A stretch of 41,205 bases of DNA from Sphaerisporangium sp. (GCA_025964675.1 JAOPYI010000138.1:1-41205); one strand, 5' to 3'. Shown: positions 23,601 to 30,493, numbered from the stretch's first letter. Program-made: numbers and translations. The notes: generated by a model not told the origin, from the letters alone.

Positions 23601-24585
23601 GGAAGGCGTCGTCGAGGGACGCTTCACGAGCGCCTCGGACGCCATCGGCAGGCACACCCAGGGCTACCGGTTCGAGTCGCTCCTCCAGGCGGACGAGCAG
23701 GCGCTTCTGGCCGCGACATCCGAGGCCAACGCCGACGGAGGGGCACAGGAAAGCTCCACCACCGCGCTGAGCGACCCGCTGGTCTCCCTGTCCTCCGACG
23801 GCGCCACCGTGACCGTCCGCGTCACCGTGCACCAGTCCCGCGTCGTGCGGGACCCGACGGGGGAGAAGACCACCGGAGAGGAGGAGAATCCCGCGGACTA
23901 CTCCTTCAACGTCGTCATCACAGGTCAGAGCCAGCGCCCGGATGGATCCGCCGACGGCCTGGCGGGCCGGACGGACGGTGACGGGGTCGACTCCCAGGTC
24001 TACCCTGAGGGCTCGATCACGGCGGACATGGAGGAAGACCTGACCGTGCCCGAACCCGCCCCGGCCCCCGAGGGCACCGTCTCGGTCAACTCCGTGAGCC
24101 CGTCCGGCATCGCCGGCTGGGCGCGGAGGAACTGGAACAGCCACGAGGAGTACGGCCACAACGACTGCACCAATTTCGCTTCCAAGGCGCTTCGATTCGG
24201 CGGCGGCGCCAGGGAGATCCGCAACTACGGGAGGACGGCCGCGCAGAAGCGCGCCAACCTGAACAACTGGTTCTGGGCGGCGCCCACCGGGAAGGACTCG
24301 CTGACCTTCCGCATCGTCACCAACAGCATGAGTCACATGAGCAACCGCCACCGGATCCAATGGCGCTCCACGTTCTCCGAGGTGCGCGTGGGCGACATCA
24401 TGTACTGGGACTTCGATCCGTGGCTCCACGACGGGCCCGAGCACATGACCATCGTCACGAAGAAGACGGCCTCCAACGAAAGAGGCATCTTCTACACCGC
24501 ACACAGCAACAAGAGACTGGACGCGAGGGTCTCCAGCGTGAAGGAGAGCGGCACGCACATCGGCTACGCGAGGCTCGTCCTGTGA
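20665..24585 (+). CDS. Large secreted DNRLRE/fibronectin-III protein with C-terminal amidase-like domain
   Basis: This 1306-residue exported protein has a basic Sec-type signal (MKKRTRRHPAGRG..., cleavage near SPAARA-DD at about residue 40). A Gly/Asp-rich N-terminal domain spans about 70-305. A DNRLRE carbohydrate-binding-like domain follows at about 311-486 (TDTWVQSDIPDSQRGSTELK, ARSYLKFRN, YGIQLRGAD). Then come beta-rich repeats, a second DNRLRE-like segment at about 705-865, and one fibronectin type III domain at about 869-962. The C-terminal 160 residues form an amidase domain of the Amidase_6 type, with NDCTNFASKAL (Cys1168) and GPEHMTIVT (His1260) as the likely catalytic pair. The protein probably binds and cleaves cell-wall or other extracellular amide bonds. 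GTG 20665 has GAGGGA 5-6 nt upstream. The architecture recalls the N-terminal part of actinobacterial polymorphic toxins, but no RHS repeats are present. Confidence 0.85.
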   Translation: MKKRTRRHPAGRGPAVTGLAALMIAGSLTGQIAGSPAARADDTPPPPHGAAVAREQDRVAAAPEPERAVAARTAKAQGVRVEVESEKTDSSSLWVNPDGTFTLETFPGPVRVKDGGTWRPIDTSLVRDDQAGLRPNLTAADVRLSNGGGEPFGEVRRGDRSFAVSWGRTLPAPQVKGDTATYKDVVPGGDLTVKALPNGFGHSIVLRRRPAEPLEITLPVDTKGLRLSEAADNGLNLQDAAGGLLASAPAPRMWDSTTDPRSGEPVHQAAIETTVRRTDHGTVLVLKPDARFLADPAVKYPVTVDPTSTLTVETDTWVQSDIPDSQRGSTELKAGTYDGTHVARSYLKFRNVDDLRGTQIVAADLRLWTFWSSVCVDPSAGVQARRITAAWDPDTIRYGSEPATTTAGAVTTKTAYGAASCPQDFMHWNTTAMVQAWADGQPHYGIQLRGADEKDASTWRRYYSSNYVSGAQGEKEPALSVTFNYKLGTPSGLDVAPRASSDPAVNTVASLTPTLSAKATDPAGKPLDYTFEVTKASDSDVIATGGPKAVASGATATWKMPANLLRNPGAYRFRVKVMSQTGASGWSPWTPLATDVPKVPTGLATGTSDPSAVVLSGVVSRPSGETLTARFYLFDGAGAVVGQSPAGTSTVQGGQRAALKVSPDLLTPGAVYKWQMEACAGSTCSARTAPLTFTAPQPAAEKPAQTTTLDAGVLTIRAARTGSGDCGGNTCPLQNAGAFQLGGGRISTFKADLGAIPAGAEISSATLDLGAPTCAGTCPTTVKVSAYELSDDLAADASGADASAKLLEEPFAEAVLADPEIDITGSAQGDRQDGQGFAELALRASDPSAPEVTFGSATITVAYVRPAVPGTAQNVSVRPGDGGALVTWGPPSESTGDTRVTGFDLEVVSGSGSVVKTLTPAEPRAVVTGLTNGSAYTFRVRAKNDQGSGAWSTTAAVKPEAVPDRQEYIDAVAQYLDSREGVVEGRFTSASDAIGRHTQGYRFESLLQADEQALLAATSEANADGGAQESSTTALSDPLVSLSSDGATVTVRVTVHQSRVVRDPTGEKTTGEEENPADYSFNVVITGQSQRPDGSADGLAGRTDGDGVDSQVYPEGSITADMEEDLTVPEPAPAPEGTVSVNSVSPSGIAGWARRNWNSHEEYGHNDCTNFASKALRFGGGAREIRNYGRTAAQKRANLNNWFWAAPTGKDSLTFRIVTNSMSHMSNRHRIQWRSTFSEVRVGDIMYWDFDPWLHDGPEHMTIVTKKTASNERGIFYTAHSNKRLDARVSSVKESGTHIGYARLVL

Positions 24586-24646
24586 GCGGCATCGGAACGG
24601 CCACCCCGCGACCTCTCCGCGAAAGCCTCTGATCCCCCCTCCCACC

Positions 24647-24676
24647 AGGGCACCCGGTCCACCCACCGGGTGCCCT
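24647..24676 (+). terminator. Hairpin terminator after the secreted amidase gene
   Basis: A perfect 12-bp stem, AGGGCACCCGGT paired with ACCGGGTGCCCT, encloses a 6-nt loop (CCACCC), 61 nt after the stop codon. Only a short mixed TCCGTGTT follows, so termination may rely on the strong stem. Confidence 0.75.
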
Positions 24677-24787
24677 TCCGTGTTCGCCGATACGGCAACC
24701 GCTCGTTCGTCGTCTCGGTCGCAGCGGAACGCCCGTCGAGGCGGCGTGACCACCACCGGGGCGCGGGCCCGGCTGTGGCGGCTGATG

Positions 24788-25107
24788 TCAGCGGCTCGGC
24801 TCGGGATCGAGCCAGGCCAGGTGCAGACCGAGCCGGTCCGCCACCCGGTCAGGGCTCGACCAGCACCCATGAGGTCTGCCCTTGGCGGTGATCGTCGCTG
24901 CCGTGCCGCCGGGCAGTCGCACCACGTACAGCTCCACGCGGCCCTCGTCTCCGTACTCCTCGTCGGTGTAACGCAGCGTCATGACATGCGTACTCGTGGA
25001 GTTCCATGAGAAAAGTCCTTCTCGACGTCCTCGACGCCTTCATCGATCAAAGGATGGTTCCGCGATGCCGAAACCCTCGTCGTCCGAACAGGCCGGCCGC
25101 CGCTCAC
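24788..25107 (-). pseudogene. Frameshifted remnant of a small unknown gene
   Basis: Three minus-strand frames join into one sensible protein-like text. From GTG 25107: ...NHPLIDEGVEDVEKDFS. A shift then gives SWNSTSTHVMTLRYTDEEYG and GRVELYVVRLPGGTAATITA. A further shift gives GQTSWVLVEP, then a return to DRVADRLGLHLAWLDPEPSR, ending at 24788. At least three indels would be needed to restore one frame, near 25018, 24879 and 24850. The middle and last parts share an uninterrupted 64-codon frame starting at ATG 24982, so a shorter working protein cannot be excluded. I do not recognise a named family. It lies between a terminator and the toxin-antitoxin pair, a typical place for gene debris. Confidence 0.45.
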
Positions 25108-25153
25108 AGAGCCGGTTCCCGCCGTCAACCGAAATATGGTCGTCCCGTGACGC

Positions 25154-25444
25154 TCAGCGGGTGCGGTAGACGTCGGCGCGATGGTCGATGCGTACGACGT
25201 GGACGACCTGCGTGGTCTCGTCGATGCGGTAGACGACCCTGTAGGCGCCGCGTCTGGCGGAGTGGTACTTGCTCAGTTCCCGTGTGAGGGGCTTTCCGAC
25301 TCGCTGGGGGTTGTCCAGAAGCGGGCCCGTCAGAAATTCTGTCACCGCTGTCGCGACCGCCAGTGGCAGTCCGCGTGGGGGACCTTCGACGAGCGCCCGG
25401 CGCGCCGACGGCGCCAGCGACAAAGCGTACGCTTCGTCGCTCAC
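25154..25444 (-). CDS. RelE/ParE-family toxin of a type II toxin-antitoxin pair
   Basis: This is a 96-residue predicted toxin. The typical RelE core runs PLTRELSKYHSARRGAYRVV, then YRIDETTQVVHVVRIDHRAD and VYR at the C-terminus, with the conserved basic residues and terminal Arg/Tyr used by ribosome-dependent mRNases of this family. The N-terminal half (LAPSARRALVEGPPRGLPLA) is the usual two-helix hairpin. It starts with GTG 25444, overlapping the antitoxin stop (GTGA), so production depends on prior translation of the antitoxin. Action on mRNA at the ribosome is expected from the family, not shown here. Confidence 0.88.
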   Translation of the reverse strand: MSDEAYALSLAPSARRALVEGPPRGLPLAVATAVTEFLTGPLLDNPQRVGKPLTRELSKYHSARRGAYRVVYRIDETTQVVHVVRIDHRADVYRTR

Positions 25445-25734
25445 GCGTCGGCCTGCTCGATGCGCGCCCGTTCGGCCATCAGGCGGCGCAACTCATCGGC
25501 GCCGATCGCCTCACCACGGGAGATCTCGGTCTCGGCCGCGTGAATCTCCTCGTACGCTCCCGGAGTTGACAGCAGATCCAGGGTCTCTTCCAGTGCCTCC
25601 AGATCGGACACCGACATGATGACCGCCTCTGGACGGCCGTTACGCGTGATCACGATACGTTCGTGAGTGTCGCGGACCTCATCCAGCACCGCGGACAGCC
25701 GCGCTTTGGCATCAGCCAATGGAATCGTCGTCAT
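25441..25734 (-). CDS. Phd/YefM-family antitoxin
   Basis: This is the antitoxin of the pair. It begins MTTIPLADAKARLSAVLDEV and continues HERIVITRNGRPEAVIMSVS, the DNA-binding Phd/YefM fold. The C-terminal part (EEIHAAETEISRGEAIGADE, then LRRLMAERARIEQA) would wrap the toxin. It has 97 residues from ATG 25734. GTG 25752 would add six residues, but a perfect TATAAT lies between the two starts and puts the transcript start at or next to the ATG, so the shorter, leaderless form is preferred. The antitoxin is first in the operon, as usual, allowing it to repress its own promoter. Confidence 0.88.
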   Translation of the reverse strand: MTTIPLADAKARLSAVLDEVRDTHERIVITRNGRPEAVIMSVSDLEALEETLDLLSTPGAYEEIHAAETEISRGEAIGADELRRLMAERARIEQADA

Positions 25735-25747
25735 GACCTGAATTATA
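25730..25747 (-). promoter_or_regulatory. Toxin-antitoxin promoter: consensus -10 plus palindrome at the start codon
   Basis: On the minus strand TATAAT (25747-25742) is followed by 7 nt and the antitoxin ATG (25734). The 8-bp palindrome GTCATGAC (25730-25737) covers that ATG and is a possible operator for the antitoxin or toxin-antitoxin complex. No clear -35 was found. Confidence 0.55.
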
Positions 25748-25831
25748 GTCACGCCCGGCCGCCGTGGGCTCTCGGCCGTTCCTCGGGCCTTCAGCCGCTC
25801 AGGAGGGCGAAGCCGAGGCCGGGGATGGTCG

Positions 25832-26902
25832 TCACAGCAGGGAGGCGGCGTGGCGGCCCGCGGCGGCCGAGGCGAGGAAGCCGGCCAGGTCCTCTGACAG
25901 GCCCCGGCCCATCGTGGACAGCCTCACCGGGCTGCCCTTCAGCATGTCCTCCAGTCCGTCCACCGGCACGCTGACCAGCTCGTGGCGTTCGCCCAGCGCG
26001 GCGGCCTGCGCCGCCACGCGCTCGCCGAACGCGCCGGGCAGCTCGGGGACCACCACCTGGGCGGGCGCGAGCGCCACGCGGCCGTAGGCGGTCAGCGAGT
26101 GGTGGGAGACCCCGATGTGGCGCTCGCGGACATCTCCCTCGCTGACCCGCAGCGCGCCGACCGGACGCCCGCCGAGCACCGCCGCCGCGTTGACGGCCTC
26201 GCCCGCCGACACCCCGGAGAAGCCCCAGCGGGTGCCGGTGCCGAGGTTGCCCGGCCCCTGAGTCACGACAGCCACATCGGCGGAGAGCACGTGCCTGGCC
26301 GCCAGCAGGCCCGTGTGCACGGTCACCGCCTCGACGTCGCCCCCGAAGGACTGGCCGGTGGTGACCACGCCGCACAGCCAGCCGATCTCCCGCAGCCGCG
26401 CGGCGGACATGGAGAACCACCCCGGCAGCGCGCCCCCGTCGAGCATGACGTACGCGACCCTCGGCTCCGCGGAGGGGCACGAACCGTACAGGCCGCAGAG
26501 GATCGCCGGCAGCGCCGAGTGCAGGTCGGCGACGATCACCGGCATGCCGCCGACTGAGTCGGCGTCGCGAAGGATCTCGTGGAAGGGGGAGTCCTGCTCG
26601 TCCGCGCCGAGCACCGTCGCCTGCAGGGGCGTGTATCGTGCCTTGACCAGGTGGCCCGGTCCTTGCGGATCTTCCGGCAAACGGTCCGGCACGGCCACTA
26701 CCATGGCGTAACCTCCCGTACCGAGGCCCATGGCGAGCGCGGTCGTGTTCAGCAGCACCATGTCGCCGGGTTCGGGACGGCCCACCAGCCCCGGGTAGGC
26801 CAGTGCCCGGCACTCCCCCTCGGGGAGGGTCACGTCCAGCTCCATCGCGCCAGGCCACTCGCGACGGACCGAAAGCACCTCGCCCTTGCGCCATCTGATC
26901 AC
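25832..26902 (-). CDS. DUF3866 family protein
   Basis: This 356-residue protein of the actinobacterial DUF3866 family has no established function. Visible features are the N-terminal MIRWRKGEVLSVRREWPG and GDMVLLNTTALAMGLGTGGY, then MPVIVADLHSALPAILCGLY, RVAYVMLDGGALPGWFS, VVTQGPGNLGTGTRWGFSG, and the C-terminal STMGRGLSEDLAGFLASAAA. No signal peptide or clear membrane helix is present. The GTG start follows a -10 box (TACCCT) by 6 nt, so the mRNA is probably leaderless. It is divergent from pafB, and the two -10 boxes overlap. Placement beside pafB appears to recur in actinobacteria, as far as I recall, suggesting a link to the pupylation or DNA-damage circuit. Confidence 0.85.
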   Translation of the reverse strand: MIRWRKGEVLSVRREWPGAMELDVTLPEGECRALAYPGLVGRPEPGDMVLLNTTALAMGLGTGGYAMVVAVPDRLPEDPQGPGHLVKARYTPLQATVLGADEQDSPFHEILRDADSVGGMPVIVADLHSALPAILCGLYGSCPSAEPRVAYVMLDGGALPGWFSMSAARLREIGWLCGVVTTGQSFGGDVEAVTVHTGLLAARHVLSADVAVVTQGPGNLGTGTRWGFSGVSAGEAVNAAAVLGGRPVGALRVSEGDVRERHIGVSHHSLTAYGRVALAPAQVVVPELPGAFGERVAAQAAALGERHELVSVPVDGLEDMLKGSPVRLSTMGRGLSEDLAGFLASAAAGRHAASLL

Positions 26903-26908
26903 GCGGCA

Positions 26909-26918
26909 AGGGTAGCGT
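26909..26918. promoter_or_regulatory. Overlapping divergent -10 boxes between the DUF3866 gene and pafB
   Basis: AGGGTAGCGT reads TACCCT on the minus strand (26914-26909), 6 nt before the DUF3866 GTG, and TAGCGT on the plus strand (26913-26918), 20 nt before the pafB ATG. The two hexamers share the TA at 26913-26914, so the two promoters could not be melted independently. The pafB leader carries GAAGGGAGG. Confidence 0.45.
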
Positions 26919-26937
26919 CACCGAGAAGGGAGGCCCG

Positions 26938-27882
26938 ATGTCTCGGCGTAAGACCGAGCGGCTGCTGAACCTCGTCATCTGCCTGCTCGCCACACGGCGC
27001 CCGCTCAGCGCGGAGCAGATCCGCCACGCCGTGCCCGGCTACGACGCCGGCAACGACGAGGCCTTCCAGCGCATGTTCGAGCGCGACAAGACCGAGCTGC
27101 GTGAGATCGGCATCCCCGTGGAGGTTCACAAGGACCCCTGGGACGACGAGCCCGGCTACCGCATCATGCGCCAGGCCTACGAGCTGCCCGAGATCACCCT
27201 CGAGGCCGACGAGGCCGCGGTGCTCGGCCTGGCCGCCCAGGTGTGGCAGCGGGCCAACCTCGCCGAGGCCGCGAGCGGCGCGCTGCTCAAGCTCAGGGCG
27301 GCCGGGGTGCAGACCGACGAGTCCGCCGCCGGGCCGCTGGAGCTGCGGGTGGACACCCGCGACCCCGCCTTCCCCGGGCTGTGGGAGGCGGTGCGCGACC
27401 GCAGGGTCGTCCGGTTCGACTACCGCGCCGCCGGCAGCGAGGTCCTGCTGACCCGCACGGTCGAGCCCTGGGGTGTGGTCAGCCGCCGGGGCCGCTGGTA
27501 CGTCGTCGGCCACGACCGCGAGCGTGACGCGCCCCGCGTCTTCCGCCTCAGCCGGATAAACGGGCCCGTCGTTCCCGTGGGGCCTCCCGGAGCCGTCACC
27601 GTGCCGCCCGGGGTGGACATCCGCTCGATGGTCGGCTACCGCGACAGCCTCCTGCCGGAGCGGGCCGCGACCGTCCGCGTCCGCCAGGGCACCTGCCAGT
27701 GGCTCCGCCAGGTCGGCGCCGTCCGGCCCGGCGACGACGGCTGGGATGTCGTCACGCTCGACTTCGCCGACGCCGAGTGGCTCGCCGGATCCGTCGTCGG
27801 CTTCGCGGCCGACGCCGAGGTCCTCGACCCGCCGGACGTCCGCGACGCGGTGATCCGCCGACTGAAGGGAGCGCTGGCGTGA
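26938..27882 (+). CDS. pafB: WYL-domain transcriptional regulator PafB
   Basis: PafB, with PafC, forms the regulator that in mycobacteria activates most RecA/LexA-independent DNA-damage genes. It is encoded beside the pupylation genes but is not needed for pupylation. The protein has 314 residues. The N-terminal winged helix (MSRRKTERLLNLVICLLATR, AEQIRHAVPGY, AFQRMFERDKTELREIGIPV) is followed by the WYL domain (VVRFDYRAAGSEVLLTRTVE, RRGRWYVVGHDRERDAPRVF, RLSRI) and the C-terminal WCX part. ATG 26938 has a good ribosome site. The GTG of pafC overlaps its stop, so the two subunits are translated together. Here the genes are separate, not fused as in some relatives. Confidence 0.95.
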   Translation: MSRRKTERLLNLVICLLATRRPLSAEQIRHAVPGYDAGNDEAFQRMFERDKTELREIGIPVEVHKDPWDDEPGYRIMRQAYELPEITLEADEAAVLGLAAQVWQRANLAEAASGALLKLRAAGVQTDESAAGPLELRVDTRDPAFPGLWEAVRDRRVVRFDYRAAGSEVLLTRTVEPWGVVSRRGRWYVVGHDRERDAPRVFRLSRINGPVVPVGPPGAVTVPPGVDIRSMVGYRDSLLPERAATVRVRQGTCQWLRQVGAVRPGDDGWDVVTLDFADAEWLAGSVVGFAADAEVLDPPDVRDAVIRRLKGALA

Positions 27883-28835
27883 GCACAGCCGACCGTTTGC
27901 CCAGGCTGCTCGCGCTGGTTCCCTATCTCATGTCCCACCCCGGCGCACAGGTGCCCGAGGTCGCCAGGTTGTTCGGGCTCACCGAGAAGCAGCTCGTCGA
28001 CGACCTGCAGCTGGTGTGGATGTGCGGGCTGCCCGGTCACACCCCCGGCGACCTCATCGACGTCTCATGGGACGGCGGCGAGATCCTCATCGACAACGCC
28101 GAGACCATCGCGCGCCCGCTGCGCCTCGGGATCGACGAGGCGAGCGCGCTGCTGGTCGCGCTGCGCATGCTCGCCGAGCTTCCCGAGTTCGAGGAGGGCG
28201 ACGCGCTGGCCCGCGTGATCGCCAAGCTGGAGCGCGCCGCCGGCGAGGGCGCGGCGGCGGTCAGCAACCAGGTCGCCTTCGAGGTGGACGCCGCCCCCGA
28301 CGCCATGGTCACGGTCAGGGACGCACTGCGCAGGGGACGCCGCCTGTCCCTGCGCTACTACGTGCCGGGCCGCGACGAGATCACTCCGCGTGAGGTCGAC
28401 CCGACGCGACTGGTCATGGTCGACGGCCGCTCCTACCTTGAGGGCTGGTGCTACCGCGCCGACGGCATGCGGCTGTTCCGGCTCGACCGCATGATCGGCG
28501 CGGAGGTGCTCGACGTGGCCGCCGACCCGCCCGCCGAGGCCGAGCCCATCGACGTCGCCGACGGGGTGTTCCGGCCTTCGCCCACCGATGAGCTGGTGGA
28601 GGTGGAGCTCACTCCGGCCGGCCGCTGGGTCGCGGAGTACTACCCGTGTGAGGAGGTCACCGAGCTCGGCGAGGGACGCCTGCGCGTGACGCTGCGTGCC
28701 CGCGACCAGGGCTGGCTGGTGCGTCTCGCGCTCCGCCTGGGCGACAGCGGGCGGGTGGTGTCCCCGGAGTCCCTGGCCGGCCGGGTGCGCGAGGAGGCGT
28801 GCGCGGCGTTGTCCCGTTACGAGTCGGTCGCCTGA
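27879..28835 (+). CDS. pafC: WYL-domain transcriptional regulator PafC
   Basis: This is the second subunit of the PafBC regulator, with 318 residues and the same architecture as PafB. The divergent N-terminal helix-turn-helix reads LPRLLALVPYLMSHPGAQVP and EVARLFGLTEKQLVDDLQLV. The WYL domain follows (LSLRYYVPGRDEITPREVDP, VDGRSYLEGWCYRADGMRLF, RLDRM), then WCX (DQGWLVRLALRLGDSGRVVS). The WYL domain is thought to sense a damage-related ligand such as single-stranded DNA. GTG 27879 overlaps the pafB stop. It is followed by a small membrane-protein gene with its own -10 box. Confidence 0.95.
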   Translation: MSTADRLPRLLALVPYLMSHPGAQVPEVARLFGLTEKQLVDDLQLVWMCGLPGHTPGDLIDVSWDGGEILIDNAETIARPLRLGIDEASALLVALRMLAELPEFEEGDALARVIAKLERAAGEGAAAVSNQVAFEVDAAPDAMVTVRDALRRGRRLSLRYYVPGRDEITPREVDPTRLVMVDGRSYLEGWCYRADGMRLFRLDRMIGAEVLDVAADPPAEAEPIDVADGVFRPSPTDELVEVELTPAGRWVAEYYPCEEVTELGEGRLRVTLRARDQGWLVRLALRLGDSGRVVSPESLAGRVREEACAALSRYESVA

Positions 28836-28851
28836 CACCGGGTGGCTTCGG

Positions 28852-28857
28852 TAGGGT
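28852..28857 (+). promoter_or_regulatory. -10 box of the small membrane-protein gene
   Basis: TAGGGT is followed by 8 nt and ATG 28866. It fits the leaderless pattern seen repeatedly in this window. It lies 16 nt after the pafC stop. Confidence 0.4.
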
Positions 28858-28865
28858 TCCAGGTC

Positions 28866-29054
28866 ATGATCTGGATCTACGTCGCCGTGGGCCTGGGCGT
28901 GGCGGGGCTGGTCCCGCTGGTGGTGCTGACGGCCCGTGTTCTGGTGGCCGTCCGGAGGCTGGCACGTGAATTGGAGAGGGCCGCCACCCGTCTTGAGCCT
29001 GTTCAGGAACGGCTCAACGCCGCGATCGGCGCATTTGGTGGGCGGGAGGGGTGA
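28866..29054 (+). CDS. Small single-pass membrane protein of unknown function
   Basis: This 62-residue protein has one N-terminal transmembrane helix (MIWIYVAVGLGVAGLVPLVV plus LTARVLVAV), then a basic and amphipathic segment (RRLARELERAATRLEPVQER) likely to form a cytoplasmic coiled coil. The family is not recognised. Its position between pafC and tatA, on the same strand, suggests it may be expressed with the Tat translocase genes, and small proteins of this kind seem common at this spot in actinobacteria. ATG 28866 was chosen over GTG 28842 because of the -10 box at 28852 and because the protein then starts directly with the helix. Confidence 0.7.
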   Translation: MIWIYVAVGLGVAGLVPLVVLTARVLVAVRRLARELERAATRLEPVQERLNAAIGAFGGREG

Positions 29055-29120
29055 ATGAAGTGGCGGGGGCAGCGTACGATCGGGTTTGAGATTGCACGTC
29101 GCTCAGCTTAAGGGTGTGAC

Positions 29121-29489
29121 ATGTCCAACTTCGGTGTTCCCGAATTGCTCATCATCGGGGTGGTCCTTGTGCTGCTCTTCGGCGCCAAGAAGCTTCCCGA
29201 CACCGCGAAGGCACTGGGACAGTCGCTGCGCTTGTTCAAGAAGGAGACCACCAAGCTCAACGAGGAGGACGACGCCAGAGCCGCTCAGACCGCGGCCGCG
29301 ACGGCGACCCCTCAGCCGGTGGCCGCGCCGCAGCAGTCCCTCCCGCCCCTGACGCCCTCGGTCGAAGACCGGTTGCGCCTCCTGGAGGAGGAGAACGCCA
29401 AGCTCCGCACCACCCAGGCCCGCGCCGCCGAGGCCACCGTCAACGGAGCCCCGATGTCACAGGTCCACAAGGACCAGGGTTCCGCCTGA
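29121..29489 (+). CDS. tatA: Sec-independent twin-arginine translocase subunit TatA
   Basis: This is the pore-forming component of the Tat pathway, which exports folded proteins across the membrane. The protein has 122 residues: the N-terminal transmembrane helix [15 protein letters not shown], the conserved FG hinge (LLFGAKKLP), and the amphipathic helix ([17 protein letters not shown]). A long Ala/Pro/Gln-rich tail follows, with a short predicted coiled coil ([17 protein letters not shown]) near the end. The tail is longer than in enterobacterial TatA but normal for actinobacteria. AAGGGTGTGAC precedes ATG 29121. tatC follows after 45 nt, so the pair is likely co-transcribed. Confidence 0.95.
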   Translation: MSNFGVPELLIIGVVLVLLFGAKKLPDTAKALGQSLRLFKKETTKLNEEDDARAAQTAAATATPQPVAAPQQSLPPLTPSVEDRLRLLEEENAKLRTTQARAAEATVNGAPMSQVHKDQGSA

Positions 29490-29534
29490 CCCCTGGCCCG
29501 CTGACCTGACCGCCCGCTTAGACCAGGACGCCCG

Positions 29535-30398
29535 ATGGCATTGCTGAAACGGTCAAGCCCGTCCGACGAGGGCCAGGTCGCCCCCGACGTCGAGGGGCGC
29601 ATGTCACTCATGGATCACCTCCGTGAGCTGCGCAACCGCCTGGTGAAGGCGATCCTCGGCCTGACCGTGGGCACCGTGGTCGGGTTCGTCTTCTTCGAGC
29701 GCCTCTGGAACTTCATGGTGGGGCCCTACTGCCGGCTGCCCGCCGCCCACAAGCTCAACGGCTCCTGCGCGCTGGTCGTGCAGGGAGTGTTCGAGGGCTT
29801 CATGGTGAACCTCCAGGTCGCCCTGATGTTCGGCGCGGTGGTCTCCGCACCGATCTGGCTCTACCAGATCTGGGCGTTCGTCACCCCGGGCCTCTATCGC
29901 AACGAGCGCCGCTACTCCATGGCCTTCCTCGCGGTCTCCGTCCCGCTCTTCGCCGCCGGTGCCGCTCTGGCCTATTTCACGATGGACAAGGGCCTGGCGC
30001 TGCTGCTCGGGTTCGCTCCCGGAAACGTCATCCCGCTGATCAGCATGGACCAGTACGTCGGGTTCATGATGGCCATGCTCGTGATCTTCGGGCTGTCGTT
30101 CGAGGTGCCGCTGCTGCTGGTGTTCCTGAACATGATCGGCGTGCTGCCGTTCCGCCTGGTGAGCAAGCACCAGCGCATGGCGATCTTCCTGATGTTCGTG
30201 TTCGCGGCCGTCGCCACGCCGAGCCAGGACCCGATCACCATGCTCGCGCTGGCACTCCCGATGGTCGGCATGTTCCTGATCGCCGAGGTCATCATGTACT
30301 TCCACGACCGCAAGAAGGACGAGCTCGAGGCGCAGCGCCAGCGTGAGCTGGAAGAGGAGCTCGACGGCTCCGACGCCGCCCCTTCGAACAGCGGCTGA
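29535..30398 (+). CDS. tatC: Sec-independent twin-arginine translocase subunit TatC
   Basis: This is the multi-span receptor of the Tat translocase, which recognises twin-arginine signal peptides. The protein has 287 residues and six transmembrane segments. Conserved points are the N-terminal MSLMDHLRELRNRLVKAI, the periplasmic loop YQIWAFVTPGLYRNERR, FTMDKGLALLLG, and ATPSQDPITMLALALPM near the last helices. The C-terminus is a charged cytoplasmic tail (DRKKDELEAQRQRELEEELD). It follows tatA; tatB is not in the window, as is usual in actinobacteria, where it lies elsewhere. No clear terminator is seen in the 107-nt gap before the lipid kinase gene. Confidence 0.96.
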   Translation: MALLKRSSPSDEGQVAPDVEGRMSLMDHLRELRNRLVKAILGLTVGTVVGFVFFERLWNFMVGPYCRLPAAHKLNGSCALVVQGVFEGFMVNLQVALMFGAVVSAPIWLYQIWAFVTPGLYRNERRYSMAFLAVSVPLFAAGAALAYFTMDKGLALLLGFAPGNVIPLISMDQYVGFMMAMLVIFGLSFEVPLLLVFLNMIGVLPFRLVSKHQRMAIFLMFVFAAVATPSQDPITMLALALPMVGMFLIAEVIMYFHDRKKDELEAQRQRELEEELDGSDAAPSNSG

Positions 30399-30493
30399 GT
30401 CGTCCTCCCGCGGGGGGCGACCGTTCCATGGCGGCCACCTCCCGAAAGACGATTGCGGCTCTCCAGCCCCTGGATTAGCCGCGCCGGTCCGTA

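Noticed and set aside
20665-24585. Complete polymorphic toxin with immunity gene
   Set aside because: No RHS repeats are present, and the next downstream sequence is a terminator and a frameshifted remnant on the other strand, not an immunity-like gene.
20767-24870. A 1367-codon open frame on the minus strand opposite the secreted amidase gene
   Set aside because: Its composition is the antisense shadow of a GC-rich gene; the plus-strand protein has a signal peptide, recognisable domains and a ribosome site.
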